NCBI GenBank assembly: GCA_003598975.1
Contig: QZIJ01000019.1
Span: 1-64,000 of the forward strand
Direction of reading: 5' to 3'
From: Anaerolineaceae bacterium
Lineage (GTDB): Bacteria > Chloroflexota > Anaerolineae > Anaerolineales > Villigracilaceae
DNA length: 64,000 bases
Position 1 is the first letter of the stretch; every line of letters begins with the position of its first letter. A model generated the notes under the pieces. The model searched no databases. It worked only from the letters and a program-made list of their open reading frames with translations, and was not told the origin of the DNA. Below, piece after piece: positions 28,857 to 39,500 of the stretch. Both the position numbers and the translations under genes were made by a program.

Positions 28857-29470
28857 TATTCCTCGGCCGCGTGCTGGTGCACCGAGAGACCGCGATCGGT
28901 CTCCGAAAAATCTGCCAGCATGATCAGCGCATTGACCACCGTGTTACCAGGGTTCCGCCAGCGATGGCGGAGTTTTGCCGCAAAGAGCAGGCTATCCCCC
29001 GGCTCCAACAGGTAGACCTTATTCTCGACCTGATATTCCAGGGTTCCGCGCAGGCAAAAAACAAACTCATGCCCGCTATGAATCATGGAATTAGGCCCGC
29101 TGCCCCCTCCATTCTCCAGCGTCAGGATGAAAGGCTCCATGCGGCCGACAAAATTCGCACCGCCCAAATCTTCCCATACCCCACGGAGAAAAGAAACTCG
29201 CGGACGCTCTGCGGCTTTCATAAAAACTGCGGGCAAACGCTCCAGCGGCTCTCCAAAAAAGGCCGTAATATCCACCCCCAATGCTTCCGAGAGTTTATAC
29301 AGGGTGCTCACAGATGGGCTGGTTTTACCGCGCTCGATCATGCTCAATGCGTTCGCCGAGAGGCCGCTTTTCGCGGCCAGGCCGCGCATTGATGTTTTGC
29401 GCTCCTCTCTCAACTCACGCAAGCGATTGCCAACGTTCACCGAAGGGGCGTCTTTTCCTGGCATCACCAT
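28856..29470 (-). CDS. XRE-family HTH regulator with C-terminal cupin
   Basis: NRLRELREERKTSMRGLAAKSGLSANALSMIERGKTSPSVSTLYKLSEAL; GHEFVFCLRGTLEYQVENKVYLLEPGDSLLF. Confidence 0.88.
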   Translation of the reverse strand: MVMPGKDAPSVNVGNRLRELREERKTSMRGLAAKSGLSANALSMIERGKTSPSVSTLYKLSEALGVDITAFFGEPLERLPAVFMKAAERPRVSFLRGVWEDLGGANFVGRMEPFILTLENGGGSGPNSMIHSGHEFVFCLRGTLEYQVENKVYLLEPGDSLLFAAKLRHRWRNPGNTVVNALIMLADFSETDRGLSVHQHAAEE

Positions 29471-29664
29471 GATTTCGGTCTCCTTAGCCCTATTATAAAG
29501 GGTGTTTGCAATTCCATGTTGAAGGGCGAAAATATTAATCCACCATAAGTTTATGTGACTTACTTCGCCAAACTTTGTGACATGTTTCACTATAATCATG
29601 TACAAGCAAATGTTACGATATGGGCGAATTTAGATATATTCGACTATACGTATAAAGGCATAAT

Positions 29665-30003
29665 ATGATAACTCCAACCTTGGCACAGGAAGTCTCTCAA
29701 CTCGAAGCCGAGTTGTGTTTCGCACTCGCGGACCCCACCCGCATCCTCATGCTCTACGCCCTCGAAGATGGTCCGCGCAACGTGACCGACTTGGGAAACG
29801 CGCTGGGAATTACCCAGCCAACAGCCTCGCGCCACCTCAAAGTCCTGCGCGACCGCGGCCTGGTCCGGCCGGAGCGAAGCGGTGTTGTCATCAACTACCA
29901 CCTCCTTGATCGGCGTATCCTGCAAGCCCTTGACTTGCTCCGCTCCGTTCTGCGCGACCGACTCATGATGCGCGCCAACTTGATGGAAGAAATCCAATCC
30001 TAA
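29665..30003 (+). CDS. ArsR-family transcriptional regulator
   Basis: FALADPTRILMLYALEDGPRNVTDLGNALGITQPTASRHLKVLRDRGLV. Confidence 0.9.
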   Translation: MITPTLAQEVSQLEAELCFALADPTRILMLYALEDGPRNVTDLGNALGITQPTASRHLKVLRDRGLVRPERSGVVINYHLLDRRILQALDLLRSVLRDRLMMRANLMEEIQS

Positions 30004-30016
30004 ACAGGAGATAGCA

Positions 30017-31444
30017 ATGGCGAAGACCCGCTCTTACTGGACCCTCGGCCTGGGTGCCGTTTTACTGGTTGTCATCATCCCCCTGGCAATTTTCTGGCCT
30101 AAATCAGCCCAGGCAAAAGATAATCCCTGGGACTCTGTGCCGCGACATGTCACCCATACCGACCACAAGGATATTGTGCAGGGCGGATTTGTCACAGGCC
30201 AGGAGGTGACTCGCGCCTGTCTGACCTGCCATCCGGATGCAAGCAAGGAGATGATGGTCACCACCCACTTTACGTGGCAGAGTGCGCCCTTTGATGTCCC
30301 CTGGCGCGAGGAGCCGGTCACCATTGGCAAGGCAAATCAAATCAATAATTTCTGCATTGGCACGCAGGGCAATGAAAAAAGATGCATGACCTGTCACGTT
30401 GGCTATGGATGGGCAGAAAGCGATTTTGATTTCAATAATCCCGAAAACGTGGATTGTCTCGCCTGCCACGCGGATACGGCAACTTATGCCAAAGGCGAGT
30501 ACGGCAATCCTGCGCTGGGGACTGACCTGCTCGCCGCGGCGCAGTCGGTGCGCGCACCGACGCGCGACAATTGCGGAAAATGCCACTTCGACGGCGGCGG
30601 CGGAAACGGCGTCAAACACGGCGATCTCGATGAGAGTCTCTACTTCCCGGCCGAAAATCTCGATGTACACATGGGCAAACTGGATTTCGTCTGCACCGAT
30701 TGCCATCGTACAGAGAACCACGTTGTCAAGGGCCGCATGGTGGCAGACAACTACACCATAGACCCCACAGAGCAGGTTGCCTGCACGGACTGTCACATCG
30801 AGACCCCGCACGAGGATGCACGCCTCAACCTGCACACCGACGCGGTGGCCTGCCAGACCTGTCACATTCCCGCCATCGCCTTGAAAGACCCAACCAAAAC
30901 CACCTGGGATTGGTCCACTGCCGGGCAGGATATTGGTGACGATCACTATACCTACCTTAAAATCAAAGGCTCATTCACCTACGAAAGAAACTACCAGCCT
31001 GAGTATCTCTGGTTCAACGGCAATCTCGAATACCGTTATCTGCTGGGCGACAAAATGGACCCCATGAAGCCAACCTACATCAACATCCCCGCAGGAAGCA
31101 TCAACGATCCAAACGCAAAGATCTTCCCCTTCAAATTGCATATTGCCAAACAACCGTACGACACGGTCAACAACTACCTGCTTCAACCGCGCACCGCAGG
31201 CGAAGACGGCTTTTGGACGAACTTTGACTGGCCTTCCGCACTTGCACTTGGCGCGCAGGATACTGGCATGGAATTCTCTGGCGAGTATGGCTTCGCTGAA
31301 ACCTGGATGTACTGGCCGACCACGCACATGGTCCAGCCCGCCGAAAACGCCCTGCAATGCGACGCCTGTCACAGCGACAACGGCCGTCTCGATTGGGAGG
31401 CCCTCGGGTATCCCGGCGATCCCATCGAATGGGGAGGGCGCTAA
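30017..31444 (+). CDS. Octaheme c-type cytochrome, tetrathionate reductase (OTR) family-like
   Basis: CLTCH, CMTCH, CLACH, CGKCH, CTDCH, CTDCH, CQTCH, CDACH; N-terminal signal anchor; layout matches OTR family. Confidence 0.82.
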   Translation: MAKTRSYWTLGLGAVLLVVIIPLAIFWPKSAQAKDNPWDSVPRHVTHTDHKDIVQGGFVTGQEVTRACLTCHPDASKEMMVTTHFTWQSAPFDVPWREEPVTIGKANQINNFCIGTQGNEKRCMTCHVGYGWAESDFDFNNPENVDCLACHADTATYAKGEYGNPALGTDLLAAAQSVRAPTRDNCGKCHFDGGGGNGVKHGDLDESLYFPAENLDVHMGKLDFVCTDCHRTENHVVKGRMVADNYTIDPTEQVACTDCHIETPHEDARLNLHTDAVACQTCHIPAIALKDPTKTTWDWSTAGQDIGDDHYTYLKIKGSFTYERNYQPEYLWFNGNLEYRYLLGDKMDPMKPTYINIPAGSINDPNAKIFPFKLHIAKQPYDTVNNYLLQPRTAGEDGFWTNFDWPSALALGAQDTGMEFSGEYGFAETWMYWPTTHMVQPAENALQCDACHSDNGRLDWEALGYPGDPIEWGGR

Positions 31445-31479
31445 CGTATTTCGGAATACGTACCGCGTAAGGAAAAAAC

Positions 31480-34185
31480 ATGAAGACTTCCATCAAATTT
31501 CTCCTGCTTGGAACAATAACGCTTACCCTCGCGTTCGGAATTGGTGCGGTACTCGCTCGAAGTAATAACTTGCCCGCGGCCGTTGCGTCACCGATTCATC
31601 CGACGTTCGCACTGCTGGACGCGGATGGCATCCATGTGCTCGAAAGCCAGAAACCCATCTCGACCATGCAGACCTGCGGACAATGCCACGACACCGAGTT
31701 CATCGTCTCGCACTCGTACCACTCCGACCTCGGACTGAGCGATTACAAGGAAGGCTCCGATTCGTGGGACGCGTCAAATGGCCTGTTCGGAAAATTCGAC
31801 CCCATCACCAACCGCTATCTCTCGCAGAAAGATGATTCGCGTCTCGACCTGACCACGCCCGATTGGTTGATGAACTTCGGGTGGCGCGTCCCCGGGGGCG
31901 GACCCGCGGTCTATAGTCGCAGTGGACAGCCCCTCATGAGTCTGAAGCCAGACGCGAAGAATCCCGAAGCGAGCACGTACGATCCCGAGTCGGGAAAATT
32001 CAAAGCGTGGGACTGGTCCAAGTCGGGCGACATCGAAATGAACTGCTTCCTGTGCCACACCGCCAATCCCAACAATAAAGTCCGTACCGAGATCATCGCA
32101 AAGGGTGAATTTGGCTGGGCGAACACTGCCACACTGCTTGGATCGGGCGTTGTCCTGCGCACCACAACCGAATGGGTTTACAACGATAAGGCGTTTGCTC
32201 CCAACGGCGAACTGCTTCCCGAGTATGCTCAACTGCAGGAACCGACCAACGAAAACTGCGCGGCATGCCACGGCGAGATTCACGAAGACCCGACCACACC
32301 GCTGACGCTGGACGCTTGCGACCCAACCCAAACCCAGACCGCCACAACGGGACAGGTTGTCTCCTCGCAAAAAATTTCCGAGTCGGGGCTGAATCTGAGC
32401 GACAAAGCCAGCCTGACTTACGCGTGGGACATCCACGCCGAGCGCGCGCTGAAATGCACGGACTGCCATTACTCGCTCAACAACCCCGCGCACACACAGG
32501 ACAAGAAAGCCGCCAACCCCGATCACCTCACTTACGACCCGCGCAAACTCGAAATCGGCGAATATCTCGAAAAACCAAATCACAATTTTGCGCGCGGCGC
32601 CAGCGCGCAGTTCACTATCGCTCCCGAACTGAAAGGCACAATGCGGCGTTGCGAATCGTGCCATGATGAAGAAGCCGCGCACGCCAACTGGCTCCCCTAC
32701 ACTGACCGCCACATGCAGGTGGTGGCGTGCGAATCCTGCCACATTCCGAAGATGGCCGCACCCGCCTATCAAACCGTGGACTGGACTGCCATCAGACTTG
32801 ATGGCGCGGGAAACACAACCTGCCGCGGCATCAATGGCACGAGCACCATCACGAACCTTGTCACTGGCTACCAACCCGTGCTGATGCAACGCACCAACGT
32901 GGACGGAAACACGCTCATCGCTCCCTACAACCTCGTGACCTCCTTCTTCTGGACCTACGAGGACGAAAACGGCGCGGCGCGCCCGGTTCGCCAGGCGGAC
33001 CTCGAGGCGGCCTACCTCGCCGACGGCGACTACGCGGCTGACGTTCTCTCCACCTTCGACGCGGACGCGGACGGTCAACTCTCCGACGCGGAACTCGTCC
33101 TCGACAGCGAATCCAAACAGGCGCTGATCGCGGGCAAGCTCGAATCGCTTGGATTGAAAAACGTCCACATCTACGGACAGATCCAGCCCTACTCCATCAA
33201 CCACAATGTGGTCAGCGGCAAATACGCGGTCAGCGAATGTAACGCCTGCCACGATGAAGATTCCCGTGTCACTGCTCCGCTCACACTGGCAGACAACAGC
33301 CCGCTGGGCGTCACGCCCGTATTCGTGGAAGACTCGAACGTCTCCTTCAGCGGGAGCATCGAAAACATGGATGGCGCGCTGGTTTATCAACCAGTCAACA
33401 GGAACGACGGTACCTACGTCTTCGGCCACGATCGCATCTCGTGGATTGACTGGTTCGGTGCGCTGGCCTTCATCGGCACAATACTCGGCGTCGGCGGACA
33501 TTCCACACTGCGTTATCTCGCCGCACGCAAACGCGGCAGGCCAGAGATTGCAATCAAGCCCGTTTATATGTACGAAGCCTATGAGCGCTTCTGGCACTGG
33601 CTACAGACCATCGTCATCATCATTCTCCTGCTGACGGGTCTCGTCATTCATCGCCCAGACCTGTTTGGCGCTTTCTCGTTCCGCTACATGGTAACCATCC
33701 ACAACACACTGGCCGCCCTGCTTGCGCTCAACTCGCTTTTCTCGCTGTTCTGGCATTTCGTCAGTGGTGAAATCCAGCAATACATTCCCCACCCCTACGG
33801 CTTCATTGACCAGGCCATCGCGCAGGCAAAGTATTACATGCAGGGCGTCTTCAAACATGAGCCGCACCCGTTCAATAAAACAAAGGATCGCAAGTTCAAC
33901 CCACTCCAGAAAATCACCTACCTGGGCTTGCTCGGCGTACTGTTCCCCCTGCAGGGAATCACTGGAGTCTTGATGTGGGCGGTTCAAAGAATCCCATCCA
34001 TTTCCACTTTCCTCGGCGGACTGCCCGTTCTCGCCCCCATCCATACCCTGCTGGCGTGGTTGTTCGCAACCTTCATCGTCGCCCACGTGTACTTGACCAC
34101 CATAGCGGGCCCGAAACCTCTCGACGCCATCCAAGCCATGGTGACAGGCTGGGAAGATATGGAAGTTCACGAGAACAGCAATTAG
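31480..34185 (+). CDS. Heptaheme c-type cytochrome fused to an EF-hand-like motif and a C-terminal cytochrome b561-like membrane domain
   Basis: CGQCH, CFLCH, CAACH, CTDCH, CESCH, CESCH, CNACH; DADADGQLSDAE; YERFWHWLQTIVIIILLLTG...HNTLAALLALNSLFSLFWHF...HTLLAWLFATFIVAHVYLTT. Confidence 0.85.
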   Translation: MKTSIKFLLLGTITLTLAFGIGAVLARSNNLPAAVASPIHPTFALLDADGIHVLESQKPISTMQTCGQCHDTEFIVSHSYHSDLGLSDYKEGSDSWDASNGLFGKFDPITNRYLSQKDDSRLDLTTPDWLMNFGWRVPGGGPAVYSRSGQPLMSLKPDAKNPEASTYDPESGKFKAWDWSKSGDIEMNCFLCHTANPNNKVRTEIIAKGEFGWANTATLLGSGVVLRTTTEWVYNDKAFAPNGELLPEYAQLQEPTNENCAACHGEIHEDPTTPLTLDACDPTQTQTATTGQVVSSQKISESGLNLSDKASLTYAWDIHAERALKCTDCHYSLNNPAHTQDKKAANPDHLTYDPRKLEIGEYLEKPNHNFARGASAQFTIAPELKGTMRRCESCHDEEAAHANWLPYTDRHMQVVACESCHIPKMAAPAYQTVDWTAIRLDGAGNTTCRGINGTSTITNLVTGYQPVLMQRTNVDGNTLIAPYNLVTSFFWTYEDENGAARPVRQADLEAAYLADGDYAADVLSTFDADADGQLSDAELVLDSESKQALIAGKLESLGLKNVHIYGQIQPYSINHNVVSGKYAVSECNACHDEDSRVTAPLTLADNSPLGVTPVFVEDSNVSFSGSIENMDGALVYQPVNRNDGTYVFGHDRISWIDWFGALAFIGTILGVGGHSTLRYLAARKRGRPEIAIKPVYMYEAYERFWHWLQTIVIIILLLTGLVIHRPDLFGAFSFRYMVTIHNTLAALLALNSLFSLFWHFVSGEIQQYIPHPYGFIDQAIAQAKYYMQGVFKHEPHPFNKTKDRKFNPLQKITYLGLLGVLFPLQGITGVLMWAVQRIPSISTFLGGLPVLAPIHTLLAWLFATFIVAHVYLTTIAGPKPLDAIQAMVTGWEDMEVHENSN

Positions 34186-34249
34186 TGAGCAGTTATTGGT
34201 AACTGGCAGTAAATGGTAATGCCAGTTACCAATTACACAAGGAGTTTCA

Positions 34250-34786
34250 ATGGCAACCAAATCCCTCTTCAACCGCACGCCCAAACCATACGTACATCCA
34301 TACTTTGGCGGAATGGTTCTGGGAATTATCCTCTTCCTTGCCCTGCTCTTGACGGGCAACGGACTCGGCTCATCGGGCGCGACAAGCCGCATCGTGACCG
34401 CAGCCACCGACCTGGTCGCGCCCGAACACGTGGACACGACTCCCTACCTGCTGAAACTTGCGGGCGGCGACAAAAATCCCTTCGACGATTGGATCGTCCC
34501 CGTCTTCTTTGGCGCATTGATCGGCGGATTTTCCTCGGGCATGATCTTCGGACGCGTCAAAGTCGAGACGACGAAGGGTCCCAGCATCTCGAACCGCACG
34601 CGCTGGCTGGTCTCATTCCTGGGCGGCGTCATCTTCCTCTACGGCGCGCGCATGGCTCGTGGATGCACCTCAGGCCAGGCGCTCACAGGCGGCACGACGC
34701 TCGCGGCAGGTTCGTGGGTCGTCATGTTCGCCATCTTCGGCGGCGCGTATGCGCTGGCGTATTTTGTAAGGAAGTTGTGGAACTAG
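34250..34786 (+). CDS. YeeE/YedE-family sulfur-compound transporter subunit
   Basis: GGVIFLYGARMARGCTSGQALTGGTTLAAGSWVVM. Confidence 0.85.
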   Translation: MATKSLFNRTPKPYVHPYFGGMVLGIILFLALLLTGNGLGSSGATSRIVTAATDLVAPEHVDTTPYLLKLAGGDKNPFDDWIVPVFFGALIGGFSSGMIFGRVKVETTKGPSISNRTRWLVSFLGGVIFLYGARMARGCTSGQALTGGTTLAAGSWVVMFAIFGGAYALAYFVRKLWN

Positions 34787-34795
34787 GAGTCTCCC

Positions 34796-36070
34796 ATGCA
34801 ATTCCCTCTCACCGCCTTCAACAATGTCAGCGCGGCCAACCCGTGGACATATATTATCTTCGGCTTGATTGGTTTCGGCTTCGGCTTCACGCTCGAAATG
34901 TCGGGCTTTGGCAACTCGCGCAAACTGGCCGCGCAATTCTACTTCACCGAAATGACCGTGCTCAAGGTCATGTTCACGGCCATCGTCACTGCCATGGTTT
35001 TGCTCTTCGGCGCGGTCAGCCTCGGCATTCTCAACTTCAATCTCGTGTGGGTCAACGAGACCTACCTTGCCTCGGGCATTCTCGGCGGCCTCATCATGGG
35101 CGTCGGCTTCATCGTCGGCGGGTTCTGTCCCACCACATCGCTGGCCTCCGCCTCCACGGGCAAAATTGACGGGATGCTCTTCATGCTCGGCGGCTTCGTC
35201 GGCGCATTTCTCTTCGGCGAGACCGAAAAATATTTTGATTACTGGTACACCCATGCGGGTTACTTCGGACGCGTCACACTCGATGAGGTCTTCGGCATCC
35301 CCGTTGGCGCTGTCGTCATGCTTGTCGTCCTCATGGCGTTGTTCATGTTCTGGGGAGCGGAACAACTGGAGCGGATCGTCGGCAAAAAGGATATGTCACA
35401 CGAACCGAAACTCCGCCTCGTTGGCGCTGGACTTTTGGCGGCCGCGGCCATCGGAATCGTCCTCATCGGGACGCCTTCCACCGAGGCCAAGTATGACCGC
35501 CTGTCCTTCAATCGCACCGTCGAGGGTCAGCAGGTGGTTTTCACTGCCGACGAAATGCTCTCCACCCGACAGGCCTACATCCACCCTGGCGAATTGCTTG
35601 CCACCATGGCCGATGACCGTCTGATCGCCTCCATTATTGATGTTCGCCCCGAAGCGGACTACAACCTCTTCCACATCGTCAACTCGGTCAACATTCCCGC
35701 GGCCGACATCAAAAGCGTCGTCCCCTCCCTACTCGCAGACCAGACGCCGAACAAAGTCTACGTGGTGGTCAGCAACGACGAAACCGCCGCCACCCAAGCC
35801 TGGAAAATTCTGGTGGCCGAGGCGGTGCCGAATGTATACATCCTCGAAGGCGGCGTCAACCACTGGATCACGGTCTTCGGACAGGATGAGGACGGAATCG
35901 CCCCCCTGACCAGCAACGTGGATGAATTCCTGCGCTTCGCCTTCCCTTCCGCACTGGGCAACCGATATCAATGCGCCAACCCAAGCCCGTTGATGGAATG
36001 GGAAATCGAATTCGATCCCATGATCCAATTGCAATTGAAACGCGACAAATCTGGCGGCGGCTGCGGTTAG
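34796..36070 (+). CDS. YeeE/YedE-family transporter fused to a C-terminal rhodanese-like domain
   Basis: GFGFGFTLEMSGFGNSRKLAAQFY, VGGFCPTTSLASASTGKIDG; ASIIDVRPEADYNLFHIVNSVNIPAAD...VYILEGGVNHW; ends SGGGCG. Confidence 0.85.
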   Translation: MQFPLTAFNNVSAANPWTYIIFGLIGFGFGFTLEMSGFGNSRKLAAQFYFTEMTVLKVMFTAIVTAMVLLFGAVSLGILNFNLVWVNETYLASGILGGLIMGVGFIVGGFCPTTSLASASTGKIDGMLFMLGGFVGAFLFGETEKYFDYWYTHAGYFGRVTLDEVFGIPVGAVVMLVVLMALFMFWGAEQLERIVGKKDMSHEPKLRLVGAGLLAAAAIGIVLIGTPSTEAKYDRLSFNRTVEGQQVVFTADEMLSTRQAYIHPGELLATMADDRLIASIIDVRPEADYNLFHIVNSVNIPAADIKSVVPSLLADQTPNKVYVVVSNDETAATQAWKILVAEAVPNVYILEGGVNHWITVFGQDEDGIAPLTSNVDEFLRFAFPSALGNRYQCANPSPLMEWEIEFDPMIQLQLKRDKSGGGCG

Positions 36071-36218
36071 CAGATTTGGATTTCGTCACCATCAAGCACC
36101 ATTCAACAAGGCTCCAAGCTATATACGCGGAGCCTTGTGAGTTTAATGCAAAATGGCGAAATCAAATTGGACAGAACAGGGCTATAATAAATCAACTAAC
36201 CACAAAAAGGAGATTGCG

Positions 36219-36587
36219 ATGAAATCGGACGGAAAATTCAAGATCAAGGGCAAGAATGTACCCGGCTACGATTCGGAAATCGAAGTGGACATTGGCAGTG
36301 AGAACGCCAAGAAGTACGAGGTGGTCAGCAAGGAAATTCCCGCGCCTTCCTCGTACGAAGGCGGAACGATCACCTGGTTCAACGCATATGGCGTAAAGGA
36401 AAAATCAACAGGAAAATACGCAGACATCTCCTATACCGTCACATTGAGCGCCCTGCCCAAGGGAAAAACAAAACTCTTCGCACTGATCAACAACATCCCG
36501 CAGAAGTTGGATTTCAAGGTGGGCGGAAGCGGAAAGATCAAGTTCACACTGACTGTGGGCGATCCGCCTGTCGGCATCTGGCCGTAG
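36219..36587 (+). CDS. Hypothetical protein
   Basis: Open frame after AAAGGAG-like RBS; 122 aa; no recognised family. Confidence 0.6.
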   Translation: MKSDGKFKIKGKNVPGYDSEIEVDIGSENAKKYEVVSKEIPAPSSYEGGTITWFNAYGVKEKSTGKYADISYTVTLSALPKGKTKLFALINNIPQKLDFKVGGSGKIKFTLTVGDPPVGIWP

Positions 36588-36595
36588 GAGACCGC

Positions 36596-39500
36596 TCAGT
36601 TCGTTTGTTGAATGGCGCGCCGCCAGGGAACATTTTCCACGTACAAGCGGCGCGCGTCTTCATCTTTGAACTTCGAGACCTGCGACTCGAGCAACCGTTT
36701 TGCGCTTTGCAAAACAGGCCGCGAGCGCGGGTCTTTCATTTTCTGCAGAGCCTGATAACAGATAAAGTAAACGCGCAACGGATCCTCCGTCCCCGAGAGT
36801 TCCCTGTCGCTTTCCATGATGGCAAGGATGGACTCCGCCCGTTGCGCCAAAGCCAGCGGTTCATCCTTGTATAATGAAATTTGCGTCAAACCTGCCAGCG
36901 CCTCTGCAGATAAGTTTGGCTGGCGCATTTCCTCGCGAATCGCAAGGGACTGTTCGTACGCCAACTGCGCATGTTCCAAATCCTCTGTCAACACATAGGC
37001 GTGACCCAGGTTCAACAAGGCCCAGGCCTCCCCAGAACGCTCGCCGATCTTGCGACACAATTCATAGCCAAGGCTGGCGCATTCCCGCGCACCAGCCGCA
37101 TCTCCCTGACCCCCCAACAGCGCGCTCAAATTAATCAGAGTATAAGCTTCCTGATATTGGTTCCCAGTTTCACGCGCGATCTTCAGCGCCTGTTGCTGAC
37201 AGGAAAGTGCATACGCAAAATCGCCTCGCATCCCAGCCACCCAGCCCAGGTTGTTCAGCATCATCCCTTCCCTGCTTCGGTCGCCTCGCGCCTGGAAGCC
37301 CACATAAGACCGTTCATAACATTCGTGCGCCATGGAATAGTTGCCGAGGGAGGCGGCGGCATTTCCCAGATTATTCAGCGCACTGATCTCGATCACCTCA
37401 TCGGGAATCTGGCGCGCAATCATGATGGATTGCTCAAGATATGAAATGGCATCGAGGAGTTTGTTCTGCTCAATGGAGATCAAACCCATTCCGCTCAACA
37501 CCTGCGCTTCGCTTTTCTTCGCCCCAGACTGGCGCGCCAGAAACAGGCCAGCGCGGGCCTTGTTCAGGCTTTCCTCCAACCTGCCGAGGCGGAACAAGGA
37601 GGAAGCCAGATAAGAATATGCCTCCAGAGTGATGTCTGGGGATTGAGATTTCATTAACTCAATAACACGTTCGGCAATTTCGATGGCTGGAGGGTAGTCC
37701 CCTGTTACAGAGCAATAATTGGCGCGCGCCAGAAGCGCCCGCGCGGTGGAAGGAAGATCGTTCAACAGGCTGGCATACGCGTCGAGACTGTCAATGTCGC
37801 GGAGCTCCAGTTTACGATCCCCGATGCGATGAAACACTTCCACGCGCTTCAGCAGAAGGTTAAAGCGTGACCGCGTTTCCTTTTCTGGGATCAACAACAA
37901 GGCGCGGCTGAAATAATCCACTGCCTGCGCGTTTTGATAGGCGTTCATCGCCTGCGTCCCTGCCAGGGGCAGGTAGTGAAGCGCTTTATCGGTCAGATCG
38001 GCACGCTCGGCATGATGCGCCACTTCACCATAACGAGATTCGATCTCGCCCGCGTACAACCGCTCCAACGCGTCCACGACAGACGCATGCAACTCCTGCC
38101 TGCGCGCTCGCATCTGCATGGAATAAGCCGCGTCGCGCAGAAGTCCATGCCTGAACATGTAGCGATGTTGATTCACAGGCGACAGGATTTCAGCCCGCTC
38201 GGCTTCCCCAAGCAGTTCGGGGAGGGCGGAGCCGTCCCCCAGCACGGCGGCCAGGGTCTGCGCGTCAAACTCACGTCCAAGAACGGAGGCGGTTTGAATG
38301 ACGTCCCGCACCGCGCCGCTTAACTGGTCGAGATGGGCCATCAACAGGGCGCGGATATCAGCTGGCAGGGACGCGTCCCAAATCGCGCGCGAGGCCCGCC
38401 AGCCTTCCTCACCCATCTCCAGCAGGCGTTCCTCCTGCAAATAGATCAGGATCTGTTCCGCGAAATACGGATTACCCTCCGAGCGCTCCTGCAGGAGGTT
38501 GACCAACTCAGGGGATGCGATCCCGCCCAAATAAATCTCCGCAAGATTGGATAGCGCCTGAGCGGACAGTGCTCCCAACTCAATCGTCGCATCCGACAGC
38601 GACTCATCGAGCGCGGAGTCCGAACCAGCTCTGCGCGCAGAGACGACCATCGCAACGGGATAATCCGCCAGGGCGCGCTTGAGGCGCGGCAGAAAAGCGG
38701 CGGAATCCTCGTCGAGAAATTGTGCGTCCTCGATGAAAATCACAACGGGCTGGCGCAGGCTTTCGGCCTTGAACAAAGATATCAACGCGAGCAGGGTGTT
38801 GTTGTAACGACCCTCCGCGTCGAGTTTTTCATAAAGCGAGTCAGGCCAGGCCAGGTCAAGTAACGCGCCGAGGGCGGAACGGACCCGCTCGAGATCGCCC
38901 GCCAGCCCGGGGTCAGGCAGGGACGCGATCAATTCGTCCAGTTTGCTTTCGAAGACTTGTTTGCGCGAAACCTCGTCCATCTCGGAGGTGAAATCGAAGT
39001 AGCGCAACAGCCAGTATCGAAACGGATTAAAGGAATGACGCAGGACCTGGTCGGAGTGACAGAAGGCCCACAACGCCGACCGATCTTTCAGCGCAGGGGA
39101 GACTCGCGACTCGTACACGAGTCGACTCTTCCCGATGCCTGCCTCGCCCCAGATGGCGATCAGCCCCGCGAACTTTCCCTGCCAAAGCGGTTGCAGGAAA
39201 TTTGCCAATCGGGACAGTTCCTCCCCGCGGCCGACGAACTCTCCCTGATGCTGGGCCTCCTCGTGCGGCTTGCGCCCCTGAAGGAGGAAGACTTTCTGTT
39301 CAGTATCGAATCCCTTGAATTTTTGCGCGCCCTGATATTCAAAATCGAAACGGTTCTTGATGCGGCGCGCCACGCGTTCGTCAATCCAGGTGCTCCCATC
39401 GGGCGCGGACATCATGAAGCGGGATGCAAGGTTTACGCCCCAGCCATAGCAGGTGTAACATTCGAAGATCTCACTGCCCAGAAAACCCGCGTGGGCGATG

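Noticed and set aside
29665-30003. Arsenic resistance operon
   Set aside because: ArsR-family protein is followed by OTR-like and YeeE/YedE genes, with no arsenic genes; family name alone does not indicate arsenic.
31774-33597. 607-aa minus-strand ORF opposite the heptaheme fusion
   Set aside because: Shadow ORF produced by GC-rich codon bias; sense strand has clear heme and TM motifs.
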